From Bipolaris cookei (Eukaryota; Ascomycota; Dothideomycetes; Pleosporales; Pleosporaceae), in contig NRSV01000016.1 in NCBI GenBank assembly GCA_002286855.1, forward strand, positions 433,216 to 497,215: a stretch of DNA of 64,000 nucleotides. The letters run 5' to 3'. Below, one piece after another: positions 1 through 12,551 of this stretch; the stretch's first letter is position 1, and every line of letters begins with the position of its first letter. Under the pieces are notes generated by a model. That model searched no databases and was not told the origin of the DNA. It saw nothing but the letters and a program-made list of their open reading frames with translations. A program made the position numbers and the translations under genes.

Positions 1-2226
1 GATTGAGTTTGTTTGGCGTTGTTGACTAAAAGACCAGCTGTTGTTGGATCCAGATCAGCATACTCTGAGAATATATTAGTGGCATTCGTGGAAGGTGAAA
101 CGAAGTACTCGCCGTTGAATTGAACATTGTTAGCACCTCCACGCCGATCAAATATCTGTACGCTGACTTTGCCCTTGGCTAAGCCTGTAGTGTCGAGTCT
201 TACAATGGCCAGAACGCCCTCTAGAATCTGTCTTCGGACCACGGCTGGCTCGGGGAAACGACCACTTAGTATGAGAACGTTACTTCGTAGACTCTGCGAG
301 CGGAAAGTATCCTCGACGTAGCGGATGAAATCCCTATTAGAACGTCAGTGCTATTTTCGATTAAAGTTCTGAAGAATTGACATACCGAGGGAGACCTTCG
401 TTAAGAACAAGGATCTGAATATCAGGTACTTCGTGAGGCAGTCGGCGGCGAAGGTCCAGCCCGTCCTCTGTGTAATCGCGACGCGGGGATGGACTCCGGT
501 GCCGCCGGGGCGGTGTCCTTGATCTACTGCGATACCGCGTATCGAACCTGTCGCGACTCCTGTCCCGCGGTCTCATGCCCCGTGCGGGGCCCCGAGGTGA
601 GGGCGATCGCATGGGTCGGTAATCATCCCGGTCGCGGAAACGTCGATCCCTATCCCGAGGGGACATGGAGTTTGGGTGTGGTCCATAGCGATTATCCCTG
701 GGCGAGGGCCCTGTACCACCCCTTGTATAGTCTGGCGACCGTGAACGCCGGCGCGAAGCGGGGATCGGCGGGTCAATCTTCTTAGTGTTTCGCTGGGGCT
801 TGGAAATCTCGAGGTCTGGCATTGTTAGTTAGCTGCACGCTACATGTACATCGAGAAGTTGACATACGCATTTTCCTTCCACGAACTGCCTGTCCTTGTT
901 CAGTTTCTAGTGCTCTGCGACACGACTCGGCGTCTAGAAACTGGACAAAACCATATGCCTGCTTGATTGATATCTGTGCAAGTCTGCCATGGCGGTAGAA
1001 ACGATGGAAGATGTCGCGCTTGGTAACTTTTTCTGTGGGAAGATTGCCTTTTTGAAGCTGTTAGTCGATAGCTCTTGGCCTAGGAATCACCTTGGCTCAC
1101 CAATAAAAAGTCGAGAGCCCATGGGGAATTGATCCCACTGGCCTTCTGTGACAAATTTTCTTTCCTGCTCCAAAAACTCTTCATATCTCCTATTCACTTC
1201 GGGCGGCCATCGCTGGTCCTCATCATCAGGCGTTGTACTGCGCTGGGTTTGTTGTTGAGTTTGGCCAGAGGCATTGGAGCCTTGAATTTGCATGCTGGCA
1301 AAGTCGCGGTTCTGCGCATTCAAGGGCTGGAGAGATACACTACCTCTCTGCTGGACATTGGGTGGTCTCTGGCTGTGTGGATGATGGGATCTGATATCAT
1401 CGTTGGGGTCATAGTTGGGGTGCGTAGCGGGCTGTTCTTGGGTGGGCGGCCGAGCAGGTAGATTGGTAGCAGCCGATGGCAACGACGAGGCATTGTGCTG
1501 CTGTGGCTGCGCGGACTGGGTGGGCATGTGGGAAGCAGCAGCATATTGGCCCGGGTTGGCAGTGGTAGCAGCGGGCGTCAGAGAATCCAACAGGGCTTGT
1601 ACGTCAACATTGGACCCAGTGCGCGCTTCAGTCTGGTAGTGAGCGCCTTGGGCTGACTGAGTTGGCGCATGCTGAGCGGCATAGGCACTGTCATGGGAGT
1701 ATGGGTACGCAGAATGGAGGTCTTGGCCTTGCGCCTGGGGCGCATCAGCGGCCAAGGCAGGGTGCGACGGGTGTTGCGAAGAGAAATTCTGCATTGAGGA
1801 GGTAGCGTGCGGCTGCGTACCCATGCTGCTGACGCCATAGCCCGTTGATGGGGCGTATCCCGCCGGCGCATTGTCTCCTCCTCCTGGTGCTGCAGGCCCT
1901 GCTAAGTGTTGGTAGGCGGCGGTCGACGACGACTGCAGCAGCTGCTGCTGGTCGGCAAAATAGGGCGCAGAAGTGGTCGTGTTCGAGAGGTGGTGATGGT
2001 GCGCATGCTGTGCAAAGTGGTCGGCCGTGGTGGAGTGGGAGCCGTTGCTGTGTGAGAGATCACTATAGGCCGCATCCATGTGCTCTACGAGAATTGGGAT
2101 GTTGGCGGGCGAGGGGACGTTTTGCGGACGCGGGCTCTCTGGCGTCAGCGACTGATGGCGGATGTGCTCAGCTTCCTGCGGCGGGCTGGAGTTGGGTCTC
2201 ATGTAGACTGTTGGGCCAGAGCGCAT
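1..2226 (-). CDS. NAB3: NAB3/NCOA5-like RNA-binding protein (3' end beyond window)
   Basis: Exons (complement): 1101-2226, 868-1047, 386-815 and 1-333; the stop lies off the left edge. The start is the first ATG of a long open frame. Residues 1-360 are low complexity, rich in Gln, Ser, His and Pro. An RRM follows (about residues 370-440): RNP2 reads LFIGNLP across the first intron and RNP1 reads AYGFVQF. Next comes an Arg/Ser/Asp-rich stretch with SRSRTPPRR-type repeats, then a globular C-terminal domain (IQILVLNEGLPRDF onward) resembling an anticodon-binding fold as in NCOA5. In yeast, Nab3 binds nascent RNA and works with Nrd1 in termination and decay of non-coding transcripts; a nuclear role is inferred. 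It is head-to-head with the ICT1-like gene. The RRM is certain; the NAB3 name is likely but not proven. Confidence 0.8.
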
Positions 2227-2880
2227 GGGCTGGCAGAGAGCAGGCGCGGGATGACGGGGGTCTAGGTCAACTCAATGCATCTACGAAAACGCACCGTCGC
2301 AACAAGGGCTGGAGGGAGAAGTGTAGATGGATGTGAATAGAGAGGGAGAATGAGGCTGCAGGTTCTGGTACACTAGGCGTAGGTGAAGAAGCTGATGGCG
2401 GGGCTTGGCTACTGTGTGCTATACGTGATGGTCGGAGAATGGTTAGAAGATTGGCACGACGCGCAGACGCAGACGTCCGCTGGGGCAGGCAGGGCAGGGC
2501 AGGCGGGCAGGCAGGCAGGCCGTGTGCGTCAGGCACGGGGAGCAAGGTGCGAGCCCGTCTGGAGTGGCAAGGCAAGCAAGCAAAAGGCTGATGATGAGGT
2601 CAAGCTGGCGTAGGGTTGGAAGAAGAGGAATCGTCGACGAGAGCGTGCGCCGGACGAGCAGGTGTTGGGACTCGGCGTCGAGCCCTCCGAGGCCAGCCTG
2701 GAACCACGCACTGCGATGGTTAAGCTTCGACACGTGATGGGTGTTTTTTAGCGGCCGGGCCCGCTTGCAAGGGGGGGTGCGATGGGGCCATAGTACCAGT
2801 AGTCAGACATGGAGGCCATAAGTACTGTGTAAATTACTTTATGTAGTCGCTGCATGAGATCATCTTGACAAACCACCGCC
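2227..2880. promoter_or_regulatory. Shared 5' region of NAB3-like and ICT1-like genes
   Basis: About 650 bp lies between two divergent start codons. It holds a GGCA-rich microsatellite (2482-2520) and one CACGTG E-box (2731-2736), the core bound by bHLH regulators. No additional protein gene could be supported. Confidence 0.5.
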
Positions 2881-3665
2881 ATGCTGCTGCTTCAACAGCG
2901 CCTCATTCTTCGCCCTATTGTTCCCGTTCCCTGCCTCGCCCCTGTCCGCTGCTCTCCGGCGACGACCCGCTTCCCGCGGCGCATTGCCTGCTGCTGCTCT
3001 TCCTCCTCCTCCTTCTCCTCCTCGGGCTCGCCTGGCCACGGCGCCGACGACGGCCTTGATGCTGCTCGGACGTGGCTCGCGGCGCTGCATGCACAGACAA
3101 TCCCTCTCGAGACTATTGGCGAATTGACCTTTAGTAGATCGTCGGGCCCTGGTGGCCAGAACGTGAACAAGTATGTATGACCAACAGTTAATATTACTCG
3201 ACTCGACTCTCGTCGCCGCCCACCAGCCTAACCCATTCTACCCGTCTGCCAGAGTCAGTTCCAAAGCCACTCTAAAAGTGCCCCTCGACGCCCTGCTGCC
3301 CCACGTCCCTGCAGCTCTGCACCGCGACATCAAGCGCCTGCGCTACCTGGCCCCACGCTCAAACACCATTGTTGTCCATGCCGACGACAGTCGCAAGCAG
3401 TCGGACAACGCCCGCAGCTGCTACCGCCGCCTGTACGAGGCCATTGTCCTCGCCGGCCGTAATGCTGTGCCCGCCGAGCCGTCGCCAGAGCAGGCTCAGC
3501 GCGTCAATCGCCTGTACGTTTTGTTGCACCGTGTCCGACAGTCCAAGCGACGGCCCGAAAGCTGATAAGAACTCTAGCCAAAAATCCAATGACGAGCGCC
3601 GCCTCAAGACAAAGAAAATCCAGAGCGCTAAGAAGTCTTCCAGACGCACCCGCACCGATGACTGA
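2881..3665 (+). CDS. Mitochondrial ICT1/Pth4-like peptidyl-tRNA hydrolase
   Basis: Exons 2881-3170, 3253-3513 and 3578-3665 give 212 residues. The hallmark GGQ motif is in SSGPGGQNVNK, split from the next exon right after the Lys codon. The downstream VSSKATLKVPL and a basic C-terminal tail (KSSRRTRTDD at the end) match the ICT1/ArfB class of codon-independent release factors, which hydrolyse peptidyl-tRNA on stalled mitochondrial ribosomes. The N-terminus is rich in Arg, Ser and Leu, suiting a mitochondrial presequence. It lacks a stop-codon recognition domain, so it is not a classical RF1. The basic tail enters the mRNA channel in the known family. Convergent with UTP6. Confidence 0.88.
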
Positions 3666-3906
3666 GGTAGATGCGCCTCTGCGGGGGAGCTGTCTTGCCA
3701 CAATCCCCGCTACTCAGGTGCGTATGCAGCTGACGTGGTTGCACTTACTCCGCCATGGCACCATCTCACGATAGAGCGAGTAAAGCCGTAGCGGTGTAGC
3801 ACACGGCGTCCGCTCCGCTCAGCGGCTTGACGAGGCTACGACGTGAATGCAGGCTATGCTTGTTATAACTCATCCGCTGACTTTATGCCCACTCACACAC
3901 TCTCCT

Positions 3907-5291
3907 TTACCCTTCCATTGCTGAAATATACTTTTGCACTTCACCGTTCTCCCCCCAGTACTTGACGCCTATCTGCATCAATAGATCTGCATCAAGTCTC
4001 CTCCCCTCCTGCCGTAGTAATTGGGCCAAGCCAACCACCCTGTCCCCTCTATCTTGCCCTTCTTCCATTGCGCGAACGTATTTGCGCAGCGCAGCTCGCG
4101 ATGCCTTCTGCAGCGACGAATCGACATCCGCGAGTAACCGGTCTAAAGATAAGAGCCGCCGAACTACAACTTCAGCAACCCTGCTACTTTCTCTAGGGTG
4201 TTGCTGAACGGTAGAGCTTATCACATTCAATGCCTTGCTCAGCCCAAGAGCAGTCTCAGGATCGGCGGGGTCGCATCCGTACAACTGCATATGGAACTTG
4301 CACATGGCAGTCTCAACTGCCTGCGGTGACTGCTCTTGCAGATAACCGAGCACGTGCTGCAGGATGCGTGGTATGCACGCTACCTGTTCGAATTCGGCGA
4401 ACATGCCGAAAAATCTCTCAGCCAGTCTGGGGCTACCCTGGAACTGTCTCATAGCAGAGTCAAAGATTGCCAAGGGAATAGCCCCAGTAAGCACTGGCGC
4501 AGCCGCAAGGTTCTGTAGAGCCACTTCGTCCACACCATCGTCCTGCTTCAGGCTGGGATTCACATCTTCAGCCGTCACCTCTGGAAGCGCAATCATGTCC
4601 TCGTCCTCGTCCTCGTCCTTCTTTGTGCGATCAACGTCAAGCCCCAAGACCCTCCTTCTGCCTGCAATCTTGCCCACATAGATGGTCTCCAGTTTGGCAT
4701 ACTCAAGCCACATGACCTCGGACTTCTTGCAAAAGCGCAGCCCTCTCTGCATGTAGCTTCGCGCATTGGTAATGTCGGCCTGGGTGTCCATGAAGTAGTT
4801 TGCTGCCAGAATCCATATATCTGGCTTGGTAGGGTGCAGCCGAGCGACAGAGGTGAAGATGTCGTTTAGTCTCTTGTATGCCTTGTCTCTGCGCGCAAAG
4901 TCGATGTACTGCATCCATAGCGCTAGGTCACCCGAAAACTTCCTAGTCGCGCGGTTGTAGAGAAGGTAGATTGTCCGCTGTCCAGAGCCTTTGTACCGGA
5001 CGCCTAGTCGCTTTATTCGCTTGCGGCGGAGAGCGTCGACGTTCTTCTCGAATTCGATATAGCGCATATAGTCTTCGGGGTGTGAGCCGCGGGCATTGAT
5101 AATGTGCTCGAAATCCGAGCGCTTCTTCGCTATAGAGCTGATTTCTTCCTGTCCTCACTATTAGCAAGACTGCCATTGCGCGAGCGACTATCCTGGCTTA
5201 CCCTGCTGAAGATTCTTTTGCGCTCAAGCTCGTTCAGCTCCGTCGCCGACTGCTCGAGGTAGAAACGCGCCTTGTCACTCGGGCCAGCCAT
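3907..5291 (-). CDS. UTP6: U3 snoRNA-associated protein Utp6 (HAT repeats)
   Basis: Exons (complement) 5202-5291 and 3907-5148 with a 53-bp intron give 443 residues. The N-terminus reads MAGPSDKARFYLEQSATEL and continues with EEISSIAKKRSDFEHII, the conserved Utp6 opening. Half-a-TPR (HAT) units such as LWMQYIDFARR, DIWILAANYF and VMWLEYAKLE lie at about residues 110-190. An acidic DEDEDED patch sits near residue 206. Utp6 belongs to the UTP-B module of the small-subunit processome, needed for early 18S rRNA cleavages in the nucleolus. Its start codon is 248 bp from that of CWH43 on the other strand. Confidence 0.93.
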
Positions 5292-5539
5292 GTTTGCGTC
5301 GCGTGGTGTTGCTGGCAAAAGTCGAGTACAAAAAAGTTGGCTGGGCCAGAAAACTATTAGGCTAGAGTTGCTCCCGCACATAGCGCCTTGGCCTGTGGAG
5401 CGCGGACCCTCGCCTTACGTACCAACTTCAGGAGATTGCCATCTTGGACAGTTCATCACACCATTCTCCACGCTCTTTTGCTACTTTTCCTTGTTTTCAA
5501 TGCTGGAGGGTTATTGACGGGCCATCTAACTGCTGCATC

Positions 5540-8500
5540 ATGGTCAAGGACAAGGACGGCGACACTGTCGCAACGGTACGCGATGGCATATCTGGCACTC
5601 CCGAGACCTCCGCATGCTCATACCATGTAGTTCAATGGAAAATGGATATCCTATTCACATACCGCCATGGCTTACAGTTCGTCGATCACATCTCTCCATA
5701 TACGCTCGTGCTCAAATGAATTCTAGGCGCCTTTGTCGGAGCCCTCGTAGTCGGAATGTACGTGAATTACTCCACCACTCGCACACCACACGACTATGCT
5801 AAACAATTATAGAGGGCTACACTATCACAAGATTGTACAGAATGAATTCTACGTCAGTCATTGTGCTATGCTGTTTCAGAGCCATGTTGACAATGTTTCC
5901 AGGGCTACCCGAATGAGTGGTTCCCCTCTGTGTCCGCGACCATCGGCGACCGCTATCCAGAACGCTCCGTCTTCATGCTTTTCATTGCTCTCACATCTGG
6001 TACACGACCTGGAATAGCTGCTACGGGGCCAAGCTGACCAAAATAGGTCCTCGATTTGCACTCGTCGGCCTCTGGTACGTCTTGACTCGTCGTCCGAACT
6101 CGTCCCTACCCAAGTTCATTGCTGGTGTCGGCATCTTCCGAACATTGACCTGCGGAGGATGGACATATGTGACCTCTACCGACGACCATGACTGGCATGA
6201 CATCTTCATGATCTCGTATCTTGTCGCAACCCTGCCATGGACCATAGGCTGTCTCGCTCTGAGTCCCCAGAATGCCACTGCCATCAAGTACAGAAAGATT
6301 TTTGCTGGAAGTTTCTTCGCGACACTTGTGCCGCTAATCTACTTCTTCATCCAGCATAAGGTTCACCGCGTTGCTGGAGGTATGTCTTGTCGTCCATATC
6401 ATACACCCTATACTTACCTGCCTGCAGCGTACACTATCTATGCTTTCTTTGAATGGTCCCTAGTCTTGCTTGATGTAGCTTTTGATGCTGTCACAATGAT
6501 TGAGTTCCAGCACTTTGAGATTGTAATCAAAGACGTACGAGGTCTATCTCGCGTGTATGTTCCACGCCTCCCGAAATAGATAGACTTTCAAATCTATCTT
6601 TATTTGACAACTCTCTGATCCACTCTTTTCGTAGTGCCGGCTCCAAGTCCGTTTCCGATGCTGTTCAAGAGTAAGTTTCGTTTGGAAGAAATATGTTGAC
6701 CTTTCTGACTCGTTGATAGGAAAAACAAAGAGATTGGCGCAACGTTCTCCAGCGCCTTCTCCTGGTCCGGACTCATCTACGCAGCTGCAGATGTCTACAA
6801 TGGCGTAGGTTGGATCGAGAATTGATGCGTACATGACTGACCATTGCTTAGTTTGTTTTCTGGTCCATGTTGACTTCACTCGGCGTGTGTGTCTGGTGTA
6901 TGTTCCCCGTCCCTCAATAACGATAGTTCGCTAATTATGAACAGACTTCCCCCTCTGGCACATGGGCATTTCTGGCTATGAGGCCTTGGTCATGTGCACT
7001 GTCTCACCCTTCTTCCTCGGCATCAAGCCCATCCGTTATCTTGTCACGCGTTATGTGTGGTTCTTCCATTTGCTTTCGCTTTCCGGGCTCCTCGCCTTCC
7101 TGATCACGACGCCTGTCAACCGACTTTTCGCTGTTGGCTTTGGCCTGTCCATGTCATGTCTGGCATGGTCGGCCACCTTCTTTGCAGAACGATCGCAACT
7201 GCACCGCCTCGAAGGACGCATCACTGCGTTCTCCATTGGTCTTATAGCCTCTAGCGTTGCCAAGTTTGCTTTCTGGACAAACAACCCCATCTGGCCAATC
7301 ATGCACGAGGTCAACGGAGGCTGGAACAAGACTGGTGTTGTAGTCGCCTTCGTTTCCATTCTTATATCAACAAGATCAACCGCAAGCGCTGGCGCTGATA
7401 TACCAGCTCAGGGTCCCACCAAAGGATCTTCTGTTTTTGCCAGTTTCGGTCTTGCTGGCGTACTCTTCGCCATGCACTCTTTACTCTCCGATTCAAGCAC
7501 CATGATTTCCTGGGTATGGGAAGGATACCCCGTTCGCGGACCCTTGGCTGTCCCTCACGGCACGCTGACCCTGTTTGCTATGGGTTTTGGAGTCATGATT
7601 GGATTGTTCACGCCAAACCTTTCGCGATCATGGGCCTTTTATGGTGTTGGCTCGATTGGTGCTGCCTTCTTGACCACCACCAGCCACTGGACTGGATTCT
7701 ATGGTGCTCTTGTTCTGGCTACGTATACCATGGCAGCAGCACCCATCCTCATTTCACATGCAGCTCGTCACGCACCAGGTCGCACCTTTGGCCTTGCCTT
7801 CTTGGTATACAACTTCATGGTGCTTTTCCATGTCTGGGTGGTGGCATATGCCTTTGTTCCTGGCGGACCCCTTTTCCGCGAACACACTGATTGGGTTATG
7901 ATATGCATGATGCTCCAGATTGGTGCAGGTGTCTTCAGCGTCTCTGCCCAGCCACCAGTGCTCAAGAGCTACAAAGGCAAGGCTGTCATCACTGCAGCCG
8001 CTAACCGACAGCGCTCATACTACATGGATATTCTCGGTGCTCTGGAGATTGTCGCAGTTGCAATTGCATACCTACGTTTCCCGTCTTACGACTACAAGCC
8101 GTACCACCCGGAGACTAAGTCCATCACAGCTGGTATCTGGACAATCCATTTCTCTCTAGATAACGACATGTGGTCATCTGAGCACCGCATGCGCGATCTA
8201 ATCAAAGAGCTCGAGGTCGACGTAATCGGTCTGCTCGAGAGCGACCTGCAGCGCATCATCATGGGCAACCGCGACTCTACTCAATTCCTCGCCGAGGACC
8301 TAGGCATGTACGTCGACTTTGGCCCCGGTCCCAACAAGCACACATGGGGCTCCGCCCTCCTCTCCAAATTCCCCATTGTAAACAGCACACACCATCTCCT
8401 CCCCTCACCCGTAGGCGAACTAGCCCCCGCCATTGAAGCCACAATCGACGCCTACGGCGAAATGATTGACATTTTCGTCTTCCACTCTGGCCAGGAAGAA

Positions 8501-8983
8501 GATCCGGAGGACCGCCGCTTACAATCCGAGTACCTGGCCGAGCGTATGAAGGCCACACCTCGCCCGGCTATCTTGCTTTCGTACCTCGTCATCAAGCCTG
8601 GAGAGGGCAACTACAATACCTATGTTGGCGAGAAGAGCGGCATGAAGGATATTGATCCTAGTGATTGGGATCGCTGGTGCGAGTACATTCTCTACAAGGG
8701 GCTCAAGAGGACGGGGTATGCGCGGGTCTCGAGACATACGATTACGGATACCGAGTTGCAGGTATGTTCCCTCCTTTCCTTTCTTTTTTCTTGGAAGGGT
8801 AGTACTAATAGAGGCGTGTCACAGGTTGGTAAATTTGTAGTTGGAGAACCCGAGAATCCCAGCAATGAGCTTGTGCACGAGTCGCAGGTTCCGGCTGGAT
8901 TGAGGTTCCCGGATTTGTTCAAGGGTGAAGGTGTTAGGGGGCATAGGTATCACGTTTTTAATGAGCCTAGGTATTTTGCTTGA
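5540..8983 (+). CDS. CWH43: GPI-anchor lipid remodelling protein Cwh43
   Basis: Twelve exons: 5540-5575, 5631-5676, 5727-5757, 5813-5852, 5903-5999, 6047-6379, 6428-6554, 6635-6670, 6720-6804, 6852-6897, 6945-8761 and 8825-8983. They keep frame throughout and give 950 residues, close to the 953 of the yeast protein. The N-terminal half is a multi-span membrane region (Frag1/PGAP2-like, with SVSATIGDRYPERS and RTLTCGGWTYVTSTDDHDWHD). The C-terminal part from about residue 690 is an endonuclease/exonuclease/phosphatase-like domain; the conserved metal-site Glu is in VIGLLESD and GSALLSKFP follows. Cwh43 is known to exchange the GPI lipid for ceramide in the ER. The first five exons are tiny (31-97 bp), so automated models could easily miss them. 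Confidence 0.93.
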
Positions 8984-9635
8984 GCTTGATTCTTGAGTTG
9001 AAAGAAAGAGGAAGAAGGAAGGGGGGGTGGTTAAGGAAAAAGCGCGTTAGTTAAGGTTAGAGTAAGGTTGAGGGTGTTGGCGGTCAAGTCTGTTACTATA
9101 TAGGCTTGTGTACAGTAGGTTCTTTTGTATCGGAATCGGAAAAAAATCAGTCACAGCATCAACATTCTCGTCTCGGCTCATCCACTTTCAATCTTGCTTT
9201 TGAAGATATATCGAACTTTACTCGTTGTCTGTATTCGTAATATACAGCGCTCTAATGCCCATCCATCGTGCCACAGCCACAGCCGCAAGATAGAGAGAAA
9301 GATATATAAAAAAAGGGAGCCATCGAAACCCCCCCCTTTTTGGGAAAGGGAAAAATAAGACGCCAGTCCATGATGCAATCAAGTACGTGAGCACATACAT
9401 ACATCGCTTCTCACGCCTTCCCGTTCGCAAAGCCTAAAATACCGGGATCCCATGATTTTTATTTTTTCCCTTTCTTTCCCCAAACACAATCATAGATCAT
9501 GGCATTCATCCTCATGCTTGTCATCACCGTCATCGCTCTCCTACCTCCCCAGAAGCTGTTCATATACACGCCCCCATTTATTTGCCATGAACAAGAGAAT
9601 GCGCAAGGATTTTTTCTTTGCAGGAAAACTAGTGC
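8984..9635. other. Convergent 3' intergenic region
   Basis: This 650-bp stretch separates the 3' ends of CWH43 and the eIF3e gene. It is A/T-rich with poly-A and poly-T tracts, as expected for 3' untranslated sequence and polyadenylation signals. No gene is seen. Confidence 0.5.
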
Positions 9636-11067
9636 TCATTTGGCAACGGCCGCACTGAGGACTTGGGTCCTGAAGAAGCCGCCCTTTGTTCGCTCGATAA
9701 CCTGTTGGTAGACGGATTGTGGGGGGTGGTTCATGACGACTGTGCCGGCTTGGTAATCGATCTTTGCGTCTACGCGCGTATCACGGATGAGGTTGACAAT
9801 CCACTTTTCACCCTCGTCCTGAGAGAGACCGAGGCGTGTTGAGAGATCCCTGTAAAGAAATTTTGTTAGCAAATGTTCTGACGTCGAAAGAAACTTCCAT
9901 AAACTTACTTGATATCAATTCTCTGGTGGATCTTGCAGTAACTCTCAGAAATCAGATGCCTGGCCGCATCCACAAACTGGTCTGCTGCGCCCAGCAAGAA
10001 GAAGTCGTTCTTGAGAATCTCCTCAGTCTCACTGAGTTTCTTTTGCGCCTCCTCAAAGTCAAAGTCAATGTACAAAGCCTTGATGAAGTTGGTGACAGGG
10101 TCGCTGTACTCGTAGCCCTCTTGGCGTACGATCCTAATCAAGTCCTTGAGCTGCTTCTGGTACTGGTTCGAGTTCCTGCCGCGGTTGCGGCCGGTGATGA
10201 CAGCGGCAGCGAGGTAGCGCAGAATCCAGGGGCAGTTTGTCTGGATGGTGTTGATGTATGCGGGAGAAAAGAACATGTCGGTGAGGGTTTCGCGCGAGGT
10301 TTCGTGGTTGAAGAGGGGAAAGAGCGACCAGTGGATCAGCCAGGTGCGGTGCTGCAGTTGTGCGAGGGGGTTGTTGAAGAGGCGTGTGTCGATAATCTCC
10401 TTGAGCTTGTTGATCTCCTCCATGGCCGAGTCCCAGTTCACGGACAGGATCTCGCATGCAAGCTTACCCCACGTGGCTTCGCGTTCCTTGTCACCATCGG
10501 TGGTCTGGAAAAGGTATGTTAGTAAGGCATGATACAGAGCAAGTGCGCTTGCAGGCAGAAACATACCAGAACCCTGAATCGGTAGAGCAGTTCTGCGGCA
10601 TGTGGATATACACCGCACGAGTATTGGAACTGGCCAAACTCGAGCAGCTGATTGACCATCTCCATGTCGACGCCGTGGCTTTCCTTGAGGTAGGCCAAAT
10701 TTTGCTGCTTGTCACTCCTCAGGTTGGTAACGACATTCTCGTCATCCAAAAGACCGCTAATCTTGCTGGTGGCATCCTCGAGCTGGTCGCGCTTCTGCAA
10801 GACCTCCTCGCGCTTTTTCTTGTACTCGTCGGACATGTCGGAGAGGCCGTGGACGTCCTGGTGCAGCTGTCCGACGAAATCGGTCATGTTTGTGGGCTTG
10901 AGGAGTTCGAGGAGCAGCTTCTTCTGCTCGACTGTCTGTTCGGCCTCTTCATCGCTCGAGAAGTTGAGGAGCGGGTAGATGAGGTGGCGGTCGAGGTTGG
11001 GCATAAGCTTGGGGAGGAGCGAGTATTGTTCGGCGATGCTGGCGCCGGCTGCCGCTGAGTCCGCCAT
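9636..11067 (-). CDS. Translation initiation factor eIF3 subunit e (Int6)
   Basis: Exons (complement) 10567-11067, 9909-10504 and 9636-9849 (introns 62 and 59 bp) give 436 residues. The N-terminus (YSLLPKLMPNLDRHLIYPLL) and the block GVYPHAAELLYRFRVL are eIF3e signatures. The C-terminal half is a PCI domain ending with DLSTRLGLSQDEGEKWIVNLIRD, the winged-helix part. The protein is part of the eIF3 scaffold that loads mRNA on the 40S subunit. It shares a 280-bp divergent promoter with the mL49 gene. Confidence 0.96.
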
Positions 11068-11347
11068 GGTAGGCGATTGTCGTCGTTGTGGTCGGCGGCG
11101 GGGGAGTGGGAGAGGGTGAGGGGAAGGGCGGTGGTGGGCGCGAAATTCGTCTTGTCGGCGGGCGGCGGTGGTGGGGGTTGGGATAATGAAAAACGACTGT
11201 GCGCAAGCGAGGACCCCTGTACGCTAAACTTGTGGTGTTGAGCCGCAATTCACGCCTCAAGCCCGCATCGTCATTCTTCCCCCCGCATATTCCCACACTT
11301 GGCTATTCTTTTCCCGGCAGGCAACTGTTCAATTTCGGTATAATACA

Positions 11348-12055
11348 ATGTCTCATAAACAATATCTCATTCCTTTGCTGAGGCCATTGGTTGCTCCGCG
11401 AGAAATCCCATCTCGACAATGCCTACGCTTCTCCACTGCAAGCACATGGAAAGCTGAGCGTTAGTTCTTCACCATTATGCCAAACTATGCGCATATCCGT
11501 TGACTATTGACAGAGCCTCCTCCAAGTTCTAAGCCTACAAACAATCCCTCCCTACCACCAAACGCCTCATCCCAACACCCATCAACACCCCAACAAACCC
11601 AGCGCGCCGCCGACCTCGCAGCAGCAGAATCCCTCACCGAAGGCGACAGTGCGCAACCATCAGAGCCTAAGCCTGTCCTACTCTCCAAGCACCCTCGCGC
11701 CGACATCAAGCCAAAAGACGCCCCCACTGCACTCTCATCACAAAAGTCCAAATCGCCCAAGAAACAAAAGACACCGCCTACCCAAAAGATATCTCTGCCA
11801 CCCCCCAAATACCACGTCTCGCGATCAATAAACAAGAACCTACCTATCTACACCGACTACAAGCGCGGCGGCAATCTGCACCTGACTACCATACGCAAGA
11901 TCACGGGTGACTTGTCTGCTCTGCGAGACGAGCTGAGGGTCTTCCTCAATAAGAAGAACGAGGATGTCAAGCTTAACAGTCTGACGAGCCATGTTGTTGT
12001 CAAGGGTCATCATACTAGTCAGATTGCTGAGTTTCTAAAGGCCAGGGGGTTCTAG
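11348..12055 (+). CDS. IMG2: Mitochondrial large-subunit ribosomal protein mL49 (Img2)
   Basis: Exons 11348-11459 and 11514-12055 give 217 residues. Exon 1 supplies an Arg/Ser/Leu-rich presequence containing CLRFSTAS, consistent with mitochondrial import. A Pro/Ser/Lys-rich linker follows. The conserved core starts at YHVSRSINKNLPIYTDYKRG, continues LTTIRKITGDLSALRDELR, and ends LTSHVVVKGHHTSQIAEFLK, which matches the Img2/mL49 family. The start was chosen because only exon 1 gives an in-frame ATG; the second exon on its own has none near its beginning. Confidence 0.92.
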
Positions 12056-12551
12056 ACTGGACGGTTGAACCAGGTACAAAGGGCCGACGTATTGGATGTG
12101 GAGAGGGACGAATAAAAAATGGACAGGAAAGAATATTGGGCTTTTCTTGTGTATTTATGTTGTATCATGTGTATAAAATTACTATGACCGCCGGGAACTG
12201 GCATCACGCGTTCTATTTATTTGGCTGACTATGAGTGGAGAAGAACGTGTTTTGTCAGCATTCTGACTATGTTCGACAAATGTTTTTTTAATTTCACCAA
12301 GAACATGGAGACCTAAGGACTAAAACGTGTACAAGGCATACACCCAAATCATCTTCATGTGGTAAATTAAGCACATGCATATGCAACTACATTTTCCCCA
12401 AACCATTCAAACTTTGTATAGTACTACAGCAGTACTTACATCATAATAAACTTATGTTTAGCGTACATACCAACTCTACATTTACGATCCACCATCGCCC
12501 ATGCCTATCGGAACAATGCCCAAGCCACCAGACTCAGTAGCAAACGCGTGG

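Noticed and set aside
1845..2336. Plus-strand open frame opposite the NAB3-like gene
   Set aside because: Antisense to a convincing coding exon and without any motif.
6962..8983. Separate gene starting within CWH43
   Set aside because: Ten upstream exons in frame complete the known Cwh43 N-terminus, so this is only its largest exon.
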